38,870 bases of DNA from Haloquadratum sp. Lineage in GTDB: Archaea > Halobacteriota > Halobacteria > Halobacteriales > Haloferacaceae. Within the stretch, counting starts at the first letter, position 1, and each line of letters begins with the position of its first letter. The position numbers and the translations under genes were made by a program. The notes under the pieces are model-generated. The model ran no database searches, had not been told where the DNA came from, and saw only the letters and a list, made by a program, of their open reading frames with translations. The stretch covers positions 1 to 38,870 of the forward strand of contig JAQCNF010000099.1 in assembly GCA_028275165.1 (NCBI GenBank), given 5' to 3'. Of this stretch, positions 8,183 through 16,081 are shown one piece after another.

Positions 8183-9265
8183 GTGGCATTTGACCGAGAC
8201 ACATTTCACCGGCAGGCGGTCAAGACACCTTCCACCGACGATATTACGGAAATGCGCTCTCTCGTCATCGAGGCGCTCACACAGGAGGGATATCATCCTG
8301 AGAGAGATATGACCGGCAATGTCGTTACTACCCGAGAGGCGACGGACTCCGGTGGCACGCACTTAGTACTCAATACCCACATCGACACCGTCCCACCGCA
8401 TCTTACATTTGAACAGCACGGCGATATTGTCCAAGGACGGGGTGCGTGCGATGCAAAAGGCGCGTTAGCGGCCCTTATCGACGTCTTCTGTACGGCATCT
8501 ATCGACGCTGGACGACTGACACTTGCAATCACGCCCGATGAAGAAACCTCACAGTTTGGCGGTGAACATCTCGCTAAAACGCTCTCTGCTGATGGGTACA
8601 TCGTCGGCGAACCAACTGGTCTGGATGTGTGCTATGCTGCTCGTGGAGGGTACGGTGGTCGGATTACAATCCACGGAGAGAACGCACACGCCAGTGACCC
8701 GACAGACGGCACAAACGCAATACGTGGGGTCACACCGGTGTTGGAAGCGCTGGATCGATATGACACTGAGCGCGGGCCAGGCAAGCACGAGGCGCTCGGC
8801 AGCCCAACACTGACACCCACTCATGTTGAGGCAGGTGGACCGCTCAATCAAGTGCCAGCGGAGTGTACAGTTAGTTTTGATCGCCGCTCTGTTCCTCCTG
8901 AGACGACACAATCATTCTTTCACACCCTTGATTCACACCTCGCTCAGTCACTGCCGGAGTCATACGAATATGAGATCCACCCTGCGTATCCAGAGAGTCC
9001 AGACCCAGACCCATTCGTCACTGACACTGACACTCAACTCGTTGAAGAGCTTGCCGAGGCAAGCGGTGGCAATATTCGAGCATTCGAGGCGACAACTGAG
9101 GCATCCTACTTTGCGAATGACGCCCCCACAGTCGTGTTTGGGCCTGGTGTAATTGCTGATGCAGATGGGCCAGTTGCACATGCCGAGCGCGAGTACATTC
9201 ACCGCTCAGAAATAGCAGCCGCCACTGAAACCATTCGGTCGACAGTCGAAACGATACTGTCATAG
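8183..9265 (+). CDS. M20-family metallopeptidase / deacylase (ArgE/DapE-like)
   Basis: This 360-aa di-zinc amidohydrolase removes acyl groups from amino acids or hydrolyses small peptides. From GTG 8183 the ligands are H66 in NTHIDTVPP, D90 in GRGACDAKG, E120-E121 in PDEET (general base and ligand), E143 in GEPTGLD, and a C-terminal His in VAHAEREYIH. H169 in ENAHAS lies in the lid/dimer domain. All are present. The family spans acetylornithine deacetylase, succinyl-diaminopimelate desuccinylase and carboxypeptidase G2 types, and I cannot pick one. I prefer GTG 8183 because the sequence after it (VAFDRDTFHRQAVKTPS) matches the usual N-terminus. An earlier in-frame GTG at 8162 would add seven residues. 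It stands alone, with no biosynthetic neighbours. Confidence 0.85.
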   Translation: MAFDRDTFHRQAVKTPSTDDITEMRSLVIEALTQEGYHPERDMTGNVVTTREATDSGGTHLVLNTHIDTVPPHLTFEQHGDIVQGRGACDAKGALAALIDVFCTASIDAGRLTLAITPDEETSQFGGEHLAKTLSADGYIVGEPTGLDVCYAARGGYGGRITIHGENAHASDPTDGTNAIRGVTPVLEALDRYDTERGPGKHEALGSPTLTPTHVEAGGPLNQVPAECTVSFDRRSVPPETTQSFFHTLDSHLAQSLPESYEYEIHPAYPESPDPDPFVTDTDTQLVEELAEASGGNIRAFEATTEASYFANDAPTVVFGPGVIADADGPVAHAEREYIHRSEIAAATETIRSTVETILS

Positions 9266-9503
9266 GAGAAAAGCGGAATTTTGTCGCTCACTCGTCAGCC
9301 TTCATACGTCCACTCAGAGGGCGTGCTATGTGATTCCGACGTGTGAGTTTCCTACATCATCACATACATACGGCCTCATTATCGAGACAATTGTGATCGT
9401 CGAAGATTAACGAATTCGAAACCCCTGAGCTGGCGTCATCAAGGAGGCCGACACCTCTGTTCGGCCCCAGACTCTTTTAGCCTCTATGCTGTCCACTGGG
9501 GAC

Positions 9504-10220
9504 TCAGAATGAGACCTCATCGCCGGGATGGCGGAGGTCGATCTCACTTGCATGAACGGTCTGCGGATTATCAGCCAGACGGCGGTATGTGGCAGCAACT
9601 TCGTCAGGATCCATCCACCGTTCGTGTTCAGGGTACTGCTTACGCAGGTCTGGGTTCTCGATCCAGCCATCGATGACAACGTGAATTGTCTGGACCCCAC
9701 GATCACCAAGGTCACTTGCCATTGACCGAGCCATGCCACGGACTGCATGACGGGCAGTCGCAAACGCGAGATTTTCGCTCGGGATAATCGCCGATTGCGA
9801 CGTCGTGAAGAGAATCGTTCCACCGTCAGTGGCGGCCATATCTGCAGCCGCTGCCTTCGCACACCGAAACTGCCCAGCGACGCGAACTGCCCACGCGCCT
9901 GCGAGATCGTCTTCACTCATCTCTAATATGCCACCACGTCCTGCCTGACTGCTGGTGACATTGTTGACCAGTACATCCAATGTTCCGAATCTATCGTGAA
10001 TTCGGCCGAATGCGCGCTCGACTGCGTTGGCATCGGTGATATCTGTCGGAATGGCCAGGGCAGTGCCTGCCTTTGTCTCATTGATCTGCTCGGCTGTCGC
10101 CTCAAGAAAATCTGCTGATCGCGCTAACAACGCAACATTCGCGCCCTGACTTGCAAACTCACGCGCAACTGATGAGCCGAGTCCATGACCAACACCGGCG
10201 ACAACGACCGTCCGTGACAT
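9504..10220 (-). CDS. Short-chain dehydrogenase/reductase-like protein with atypical active site
   Basis: The 238-aa product has a Rossmann fold: VVVAGVGHGLGSSVAREFA (Gly-rich loop, residues 9-15), ALLARS after strand 2, DVLVNNV in place of NNAG, and FTTSQSA with the catalytic-position Ser at 141/143. The usual Tyr-x-x-x-Lys is replaced by Phe153-Ala-Thr-Ala-Arg157, so both catalytic residues are lost. The downstream HVVIDGWI matches the SDR subgroup often called SDR_c10, which from memory typically has Phe for Tyr but keeps Lys. The Arg here is a further change. It may be a non-enzymatic nucleotide binder or have altered chemistry. I start at ATG 10220 (MSRTVVVAG); an upstream extension of 18 codons is open but does not belong to the fold. 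Confidence 0.82.
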   Translation of the reverse strand: MSRTVVVAGVGHGLGSSVAREFASQGANVALLARSADFLEATAEQINETKAGTALAIPTDITDANAVERAFGRIHDRFGTLDVLVNNVTSSQAGRGGILEMSEDDLAGAWAVRVAGQFRCAKAAAADMAATDGGTILFTTSQSAIIPSENLAFATARHAVRGMARSMASDLGDRGVQTIHVVIDGWIENPDLRKQYPEHERWMDPDEVAATYRRLADNPQTVHASEIDLRHPGDEVSF

Positions 10221-10590
10221 ACAGATTGCTACGCGATTCTGATACGTAGCGGTTACGCGGTTTGACAGCATCACCGCCAGTGGACATGTCCACAGTCAAT
10301 ACTCTCACGCTCAACTGAAGTGGTTCGTGACCCCCAAAACGTCTCGCTATCACAGGAACTCACATCTTCGATTTCCGAACGACCCTGTGGCATCCGCCTC
10401 GGCTATTCTGTGAATGCCCAGGATTCACTCCTGGGTTCACGTGTGAGCGTGAGGCTTGTCAGTGGCTTCTTCGTCTTATCTATTCCAGGCGCGCTCACAC
10501 GGTGTTCCTGGCCCTGAGTGCAGAGCGTATTGAAGAAGGCTGATACCGAATCTCTCAGCGTGCGTTCACCTCACCCTAACTCATCTCATC
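10221..10590. other. Gap with a strong hairpin; no gene
   Basis: A 66-codon plus frame starting at 10320 is open but has no recognisable motif. The one clear element is the hairpin at 10410-10440, listed separately. Confidence 0.4.
10410..10440. repeat. Perfect stem-loop, IS-end or terminator-like
   Basis: Arms CCCAGGA (10417-10423) and TCCTGGG (10429-10435) enclose a 5-base loop (TTCAC). Outer arms GTGAA (10410-10414) and TTCAC (10436-10440) add a second paired layer with a two-base bulge. The shape resembles the terminal hairpins of IS200/IS605 elements elsewhere in this window, but no transposase remnant is adjacent. A regulatory or terminator role is equally possible. Confidence 0.4.
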
Positions 10591-11047
10591 TTACAAACTG
10601 CTCGCGGCTAACTCCCAGCGATATTGATATTCTTCGACGTCGACGCGAAGCAAAGGATGAGACCAAGCGAGTCTCTGAGCGATCTGCTCTTCTCACGAGC
10701 GGTCTGCAACAGAGAGAGCATAGGTTCCAGTCGTCTCACCACTGTCGCGGTCCTCAGTCTGCTGCAGATTAATCTCAACTCGACGGCTGTCGTCCTCCAT
10801 ATCGACAATCCAGCTAAATAGGCCGGCTACTGTTGAGGTCAAGCCCCGAGGCATCCGCGTTGAGTTTTGATGAACTGTGGGTCTCCAGTGAGCCGTATTG
10901 TTGAGATATTAGCCGGGAATGTACTTCCTCAAAAATCGCTTGCTGTATCTTAGCTGATGAAAGCCGAGTTCGTTCACTGATCCACTCCACCGCATCAGAC
11001 TTGTTGACACTTCCTGACTGTGTCGTCGGGAAAGCCTCTAATTGTAT
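10591..11047 (-). pseudogene. Decayed small gene(s) with in-frame TGA and frame shift
   Basis: Two coding-like minus frames overlap. The first (11047-10814) encodes SVNKSDAVEWISERTRLSS and onward, resembling a small helix-turn-helix, and has no ATG, GTG or TTG at its N-terminus. The second starts at ATG 10854 (MPRGLTSTVAGLFSWIVDME...), runs 53 codons to TGA at 10695-10693, then stays open in the same frame (EEQIAQRLAWSHPLLRVDVE...) to TAA 10591. Composition on both sides of the TGA is acidic and coding-like. The simplest view is one ancestral gene of about 145 codons broken by a frame shift and by a CGA-to-TGA change. Two genes with a nonsense mutation in the second is the alternative. I do not recognise the family. 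Confidence 0.45.
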
Positions 11048-11354
11048 CTATGCATCATCATAATTGGAATCATTTGTCATTGTCCTTCTTTTGCTGTCGT
11101 GATCCTTCGGTCAGTTATCATGTGATACTCTCGGAAAACTACTGGTCTGTCGTAGCTTCCTCTTCGGTGATAAATTCGTTCACTCGAAGCGAACTACCGT
11201 CATCGCAACCCGACTTTTGATACCGACATTAGAGAGGACGATTGGTAATGAGTCCTCAACTGCCTGACCGCAAGAGCAGAGAGGTTTCAGCCCTCACACG
11301 TGAAGTGCCTCTGAGTCGACAGCCACGCTGACGTGCATGTATCCCGTAGGGGCA
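11048..11354. other. Gap downstream of the VWA gene; no firm gene
   Basis: No gene is supported. A short minus-strand coding-like peptide (LRVNEFITEEEATTDQ) ends at a TAG near 11150 and may belong to the same decayed locus as the pseudogene to its left. A 66-codon plus frame at 11020-11220 overlaps that locus and is probably its shadow. Confidence 0.3.
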
Positions 11355-13481
11355 TCACGAATCGGTCGTATCGGATGGATTCAGTTCGGGCTCTTGAGCG
11401 TTTTTCGACTGACAGAGCGTTTTGAGGAGTGACTGTTCCTGATTTATCGACTCATCCCCCACAGACTGCATCTCTGCGGCGAGGTACTCACGAAGAGTCT
11501 CGAACCGACTGGCGTATTCGTCTGGAACCACGAGAGGTACCGACTCGCGTTCGTGCTCTCCACGCTGACTCGGGAGGAGCCAGTCATCGACGCCAGTTGC
11601 ATTTTCAGCTCGGTCGTGAACATCTCGGGCCCATGCACGAAGCTCTCGAGCATACCGAGCGAGCGCGACAGCTTTGCGCACACCTTTGTGGGTAAATGAT
11701 TCCCCGGCATCAGGGAGAGACACTGAGACGTCTTCACTTTGGTTACTCCCATCTCGCTCTGTCCACGATGCCTGCAGGGTGAGCGTCCCATCAGGATCTG
11801 ATTCAGCCAATCGAACGAGAATCACACCACCGCGGGCTTCGCCATCTCGTTTGGCTGATGGAAAGAGCGTTCCAATGTGCATCAATCGTTCACCCGCAGC
11901 GTCTGCGACTGGAGACCCATGAACAGCCTCAACGTCATATCCGGTCGTCTTCAACTGCAGATCAAGATCGTATACGAGTGGTGTCACCATGTAGTCGAAT
12001 TCCTCCCCCAGCCGTTGTTCAAACTCATCCGCAGAGTGGATGAAATAATGATTCGCCCCCCGAATGCCCGACACAGTGTTGGCTAGTTCAGCATTTGCGT
12101 CCAAACCCATCCCAATAAACGTCGTGTGGATACCATCGGTTGCTGCATCCTCGAACAGACTGGTTAATGCAGTTGTGCCAGTCTCGCCCATGTTTGGCAT
12201 CATGTCGGTCATGAAAACGACACGGCGTTCGACAGCATGGTCGGTCGTCCCATCGGCCAGCATGTCGATAGCGGCTACAAATCCATCCTCCATATTTGTG
12301 CTGCCGCCGGATTCGATCTCGCGGATATGGTTCCGAATAGCGGGCATGTCTGTTGCACCAACATCGCGAAGCGGTTTTGCAACATGTGCACGGTGGTCAT
12401 ATAAGACGATACCCAGACGGTCTTCGGGGTGGAGTTGCTCAGTGAGTGCAGACAACGACTGCGTCGCAGCTGCGAGTTTTGTCTCACTCTCGCTTGCAGC
12501 CTCGTGTTTGTTCCCCTGTTCATCATAATAATACTGGTCGAACTGACTAGACATCGACCCAGAGATGTCGAGAACCGCAACGAGGTCGAGTCGAGGGCGC
12601 TCGAATTCATCAGTGGAAAGTCTTGAGTCTAACCCAACCGAGAGATACCGCTCAGTCTCAGTAGAGAGTGGATGGTCGCTTACGGCTGCTGCGTATCGCG
12701 GCGCAAACAGCGACTCCGTTTCTGTCCGGCTACCAGTTTCAAAATAATAGTCATAGAATAGGCCTTCATCGCTAATCGCCTCCGGTTCCGGCGTATATCC
12801 ATTCGCGATGTTCTCACGGAAGTTAATCACATCTTTGGCCCCACCGGCTGCGAGGGCAACGGTGTCACTGGCCGCCATGTTGGTTCCGTCATTGAAATTA
12901 TTGCTAATATCGTTCAACACGCTTAGTTTGGCTGGTTCGTCAACTGCAGACCGGCCTCGCAGTTCGAGCGCTTCAACGTGGCGACCACAAGAGGGACAGA
13001 CGTACTCAGGGGCAACAACTGGGTGCTGGTCCTCCATTGGTTGCCAGTCGTCGACTGACGATGTGTCACTTGAGGTATCGATTCGGCTGAGCGACGAGGT
13101 CGAGTCAAAGATGAAAATGCGCTCGTCTGCGTCTATGTTACATGTTCCTATCGCGTCTATTACAGCAGACCCAGCTGCATCGATGAATTGTCCGTCTCGG
13201 AGGTGATCACCACAATGCGGGCACTCCCGAGTTTGATTTGAACTGGAACTGACTGGATGTGCACTGAATAGATTTAGGAAGCGGTACGTTGCGTCGGTTT
13301 CGACATCGTGGGGCAAGTCGCTGTCTGGCGTGGCGAGCAGATTGGACTGTCCACCTGTCTGGGTAGTAATACGCAATCGCACCAGTGTTGGGCCATTAGA
13401 TTCGATTCTGTGTCTGGAATTTACTTTCGCCTCAATGGTGCGCCGTGTTGCAGATCGTGCGTCGGGGGATTTTCTATTCAT
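11355..13481 (-). CDS. VWA-domain protein, YfbK-like, with N-terminal zinc knuckles
   Basis: The 708-aa protein has an N-terminal region with two Cys pairs (CPHCG at 87-90 and CPSCG at 162-165) that could form one zinc site. A segment then matches the VWA N-terminal family (PF12450-like: INFRENIANGYTPEPEAI, then GLFYDYYFETG, about 220-250). Next is a VWA domain with a complete MIDAS: DISGS at 305-309, T in GSTNMEDG, and D in FMTDMMPN. The C-terminal part resembles the beta-rich and helical region of YfbK-type proteins (GGVILVRLAESDPDG, then VRKAVALARYARELR). No signal peptide or membrane helix is seen, so it is probably cytoplasmic. The N-terminal Cys pairs are unusual for YfbK-like proteins. 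It is transcribed away from the AAA/DUF4143 gene, sharing a 332-bp divergent promoter region. Confidence 0.85.
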   Translation of the reverse strand: MNRKSPDARSATRRTIEAKVNSRHRIESNGPTLVRLRITTQTGGQSNLLATPDSDLPHDVETDATYRFLNLFSAHPVSSSSNQTRECPHCGDHLRDGQFIDAAGSAVIDAIGTCNIDADERIFIFDSTSSLSRIDTSSDTSSVDDWQPMEDQHPVVAPEYVCPSCGRHVEALELRGRSAVDEPAKLSVLNDISNNFNDGTNMAASDTVALAAGGAKDVINFRENIANGYTPEPEAISDEGLFYDYYFETGSRTETESLFAPRYAAAVSDHPLSTETERYLSVGLDSRLSTDEFERPRLDLVAVLDISGSMSSQFDQYYYDEQGNKHEAASESETKLAAATQSLSALTEQLHPEDRLGIVLYDHRAHVAKPLRDVGATDMPAIRNHIREIESGGSTNMEDGFVAAIDMLADGTTDHAVERRVVFMTDMMPNMGETGTTALTSLFEDAATDGIHTTFIGMGLDANAELANTVSGIRGANHYFIHSADEFEQRLGEEFDYMVTPLVYDLDLQLKTTGYDVEAVHGSPVADAAGERLMHIGTLFPSAKRDGEARGGVILVRLAESDPDGTLTLQASWTERDGSNQSEDVSVSLPDAGESFTHKGVRKAVALARYARELRAWARDVHDRAENATGVDDWLLPSQRGEHERESVPLVVPDEYASRFETLREYLAAEMQSVGDESINQEQSLLKTLCQSKNAQEPELNPSDTTDS

Positions 13482-13813
13482 ATGTCACAGTGGCCGTCAT
13501 TTACCCAGACAGCCCACGGGTTCTCAACTGCCATCTCGGTCTCTTCACTGGATGTGCTCGATTAAACACCATCGCAATGGTGCTTTTGAGTCGCTTGCTC
13601 ATATCAGTATGCGCTATCATGATTTAATTGTTTCGACAGTATACATCGTATCTTGGACAAAATATATAATACAAACATTACGATGTAACTTATAACCACA
13701 AGCGAGGAGAGTTCTCAAAAGACATCTGTCGAGCACGTAAAGAATACGTTACGGTGTAGAGTAAGCAAACGTAACAATCATTGCAATGGCACTCATCTCA
13801 CAACAAGAATCTC
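13482..13813. promoter_or_regulatory. Divergent promoter region between VWA and AAA/DUF4143 genes
   Basis: This 332-bp intergenic region separates two divergent genes. An AT-rich block (about 13655-13700, including AAAATATATAATACAAAC) gives TATA-like elements for the rightward gene with a leader of roughly 120 nt. A shared divergent control region is compatible with co-regulation but does not prove it. No RNA gene is apparent. Confidence 0.4.
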
Positions 13814-15373
13814 ATGTCTCTCGATGCCGGCGACGCACTCGTTGAATCTCTACACACACACAATCAGTGGTGGGATGATGGTACCGACGCGTTTCATCTT
13901 CCTGCGTGGAGAAAAAGTGAATTCGACGCTCTCACACAGCTATACACCCCTCATGAGGGACACCAAAGTCAGCGTCTACTTGGTCTCGTTGGTCGACAAG
14001 GTATTGGAAAGACAACATTACTTCGACAGTTTATCCAACACCGAATCGACGCTGGCGATTCCACGGGGCAATTTCTGTACCTTCCTTTCGGTGCGGACCC
14101 ACTGTATCAGCTTCAATCTGACGAGCAACTTGCCCGTGCGATCCGATACTATGAGAGTCGGGTTCATGCTCGAGGCGTCGACAGCGGACCGCAGTTTATT
14201 CTCCTTGATGATATTCACCTGATCGAGCACGCTGATAAACCAACAATCGACGGATGGGGAACATCCGTTGGCAGACTTCTCGATGACACACCTGATCGAT
14301 ATATTGTTCTGACAGCAAGCGCTGAAGTGCAGATTGAACGAGAACTGGCTCATACTCATATCGAAGATGAACAGTATAGGGTTCAGACAGTTCTTCCCGA
14401 ACTATTTCGTGAATATCTATTCGCTGTACACCCTGATCTTGAGCAGGGTGGAGTAGACGTCAATCAAAACTCAACTCATGAGAGCGACCTCTTGACCGCG
14501 ATGGCCGATGGAGACACATCGATGGTCGCCTCAGCACTTCAAGAGAGATATCAGAAAGTGGCTGAGAGTGAGCGTCGGTTTCAGTCACAGGTCGTTGAGT
14601 ATCTTGCGATTGGGGGAATGCTGGGTTATCGACACGCTGGTGCTATCGAGTCGGCACGCGAACTGACCGACGACGATTACACCCAACTTCGAGAGAGTGT
14701 TCAGGCGGCGTTATATCAGGACGTGCCTGGAGTAGAGTCGGTCCAAACAATCGCTGACTTGGAACGCTTGTGTGCACTCGCTGCCCAAAATCGCGCGGCA
14801 ACGTCGTTTCGATATCAAGAACTCGTTGAACTGTTCGATGTCGACCGCCGAACGATTGCTGATAGCTATCTCTCAGTGCTTGCTCATCTCGAGATTCTCG
14901 CTGGTGTCACCGAGTACGATAACAGTCGCCCGCGCAGCGTCAGGCTCTATCCTTGCGATACGGGCCTCATCGCGGCGCTTACAGACAGCAATGCGAGTTC
15001 AGTTCGAAGCAATCTCCATCATGAATCAGACCTTGCCCGCGTCGCAGCCTTCAATCACACCGTGCGACTGACTCGCAAGATTAACGCCGCACAGGAGCAC
15101 ACTGCCAGTCCATCAGTCCAGTACTGGCGTGGTCGAGAAGGGGAGGTGGATTTTGTATTTGAACTTGACGGCACCCCTATTCCAATCGAACTCGCCTACC
15201 GGTCGCGCGACTATGATGTAGCTCTTGAGACTCTCGCAGAGTTTCAAGATACATATGATGCCCCAGTCGGATTTGTCGTAGTGGGCAATACGGTTCGTGG
15301 CGACACCGCGGTTCAACACATTAACGATAGAATCGTCGAGCTTCCATATTGGCTCTATCTCTTGCTTTGCTGA
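13814..15373 (+). CDS. AAA ATPase with C-terminal DUF4143 domain
   Basis: The 519-aa protein starts at ATG 13814 (MSLDAGDALVES); an upstream TTG would add 11 poorly conserved residues. Walker A is GRQGIGKTT at 60-68, Walker B is FILLDDIH at 128-135, and a sensor-1-like IVLTASAE follows. A winged-helix region comes next (SFRYQELVELFDVDRRTIAD). The C-terminal domain is the DUF4143 nuclease-like fold (YWRGREGEVDFVFE, then PIPIELAYRS). In family members the last strand reads IE-hydrophobic-K; here the Lys is Ala, so the PD-(D/E)XK site is incomplete and nuclease activity is doubtful. Family members act as archaeal or bacterial STAND/AAA ATPases of unclear function, often in accessory regions. The neighbouring VWA gene is divergent. 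Confidence 0.85.
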   Translation: MSLDAGDALVESLHTHNQWWDDGTDAFHLPAWRKSEFDALTQLYTPHEGHQSQRLLGLVGRQGIGKTTLLRQFIQHRIDAGDSTGQFLYLPFGADPLYQLQSDEQLARAIRYYESRVHARGVDSGPQFILLDDIHLIEHADKPTIDGWGTSVGRLLDDTPDRYIVLTASAEVQIERELAHTHIEDEQYRVQTVLPELFREYLFAVHPDLEQGGVDVNQNSTHESDLLTAMADGDTSMVASALQERYQKVAESERRFQSQVVEYLAIGGMLGYRHAGAIESARELTDDDYTQLRESVQAALYQDVPGVESVQTIADLERLCALAAQNRAATSFRYQELVELFDVDRRTIADSYLSVLAHLEILAGVTEYDNSRPRSVRLYPCDTGLIAALTDSNASSVRSNLHHESDLARVAAFNHTVRLTRKINAAQEHTASPSVQYWRGREGEVDFVFELDGTPIPIELAYRSRDYDVALETLAEFQDTYDAPVGFVVVGNTVRGDTAVQHINDRIVELPYWLYLLLC

Positions 15374-16081
15374 GTGCTCACGCTTTAGTCCTGAAAATGA
15401 GGATATCAGATCGATGTGACATTTTCTCCGAGGATCGTGAGTGACCGGCTTGAACTAGTGTAAGGAACTCTGCATCAGGATCTAATTTTCACTGCCTCTC
15501 GCGAGTGCAGAGCTATCTTGAAAATTGCATTGCTATGCTGTGGCCGTCTGATTACACGGGCTACAGGAGAAAGCCCACGGCTTTCGCCGTGGGGTGAACT
15601 CATAAACGACATACGAGGTATTACCGTAGCCGGCAATACCGGAGTTTTCACGCTGAGAAACGCCGTCTTCGATGGCACTAGAGCTTCGCTCTGACTTCTC
15701 GCGTCGTGACAAATCTGACTGAACCAATCTACAACGTAACGGTTTAGCCGACGCGAATCGTGGCACTGTGCGGGCTGAATACCCTGTCGTGGAGTGACGA
15801 ACGGTGTTCGTCGCATCCGCCCGGCGCGTCCGGGACGGAAGGCCCGTTTGACCGGGCTGTACGCGCTGTAACGCACTCCCTCGGTCATAATTGGGAGGCA
15901 ACCGCTGACGCGGGACGCGAAAGCGTACGTCGCTATCGAGGAAACGCGCACTCTTTAATTCCCCTTCGGGAATCCCACGAGTTTGGTCGTGGGAGAAGGT
16001 CAGACCTGGATTAAACTACAATCGTATTTACCCCCTGACAGACTAGCTCGAATTTGAGTATGCTGAGCTTGAGCGGAATCC
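15374..16081. other. Intergenic stretch holding a mini-element; no intact gene
   Basis: This stretch lies between the AAA/DUF4143 gene and the DUF2075 gene. Apart from the hairpin-bounded element at about 15565-16005, it contains only overlapping open frames on both strands (84, 122 and 158 codons) with Arg/Pro/Ser-rich translations and no motifs. These look like shadow frames inside the element. Confidence 0.4.
15565..16005 (+). mobile_element. Candidate non-autonomous IS200/IS605-derived element (PATE-like)
   Basis: Two hairpin zones about 400 bp apart bound a stretch of clearly higher GC than its surroundings. The left zone is CCCACGGC-TTTC-GCCGTGGG (15574-15593), a perfect 8-bp stem. The right zone has two stems: ATTCCC-CTTC-GGGAAT (15958-15973) and CCCACGA-GTTTGG-TCGTGGG (15974-15993), followed by AGAAGGTCAG. 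IS200/IS605 elements carry sub-terminal hairpins at both ends and no inverted repeats, so this fits a deleted derivative without tnpA and tnpB. The alternative is two unrelated right ends facing away from each other. Neither transposase is detectable. Confidence 0.5.

Noticed and set aside
8079..8312. Zinc-ribbon-like peptide (GCPNCGY) in another frame at the start of the M20 peptidase
   Set aside because: It overlaps the well-supported peptidase N-terminus, has only one Cys pair, and the rest of the frame is not coding-like.
15475..15951. Open minus frames of 122 and 158 codons
   Set aside because: They lie inside the hairpin-bounded GC-rich element, where stops are rare; the translations are Arg/Pro-rich without motifs.
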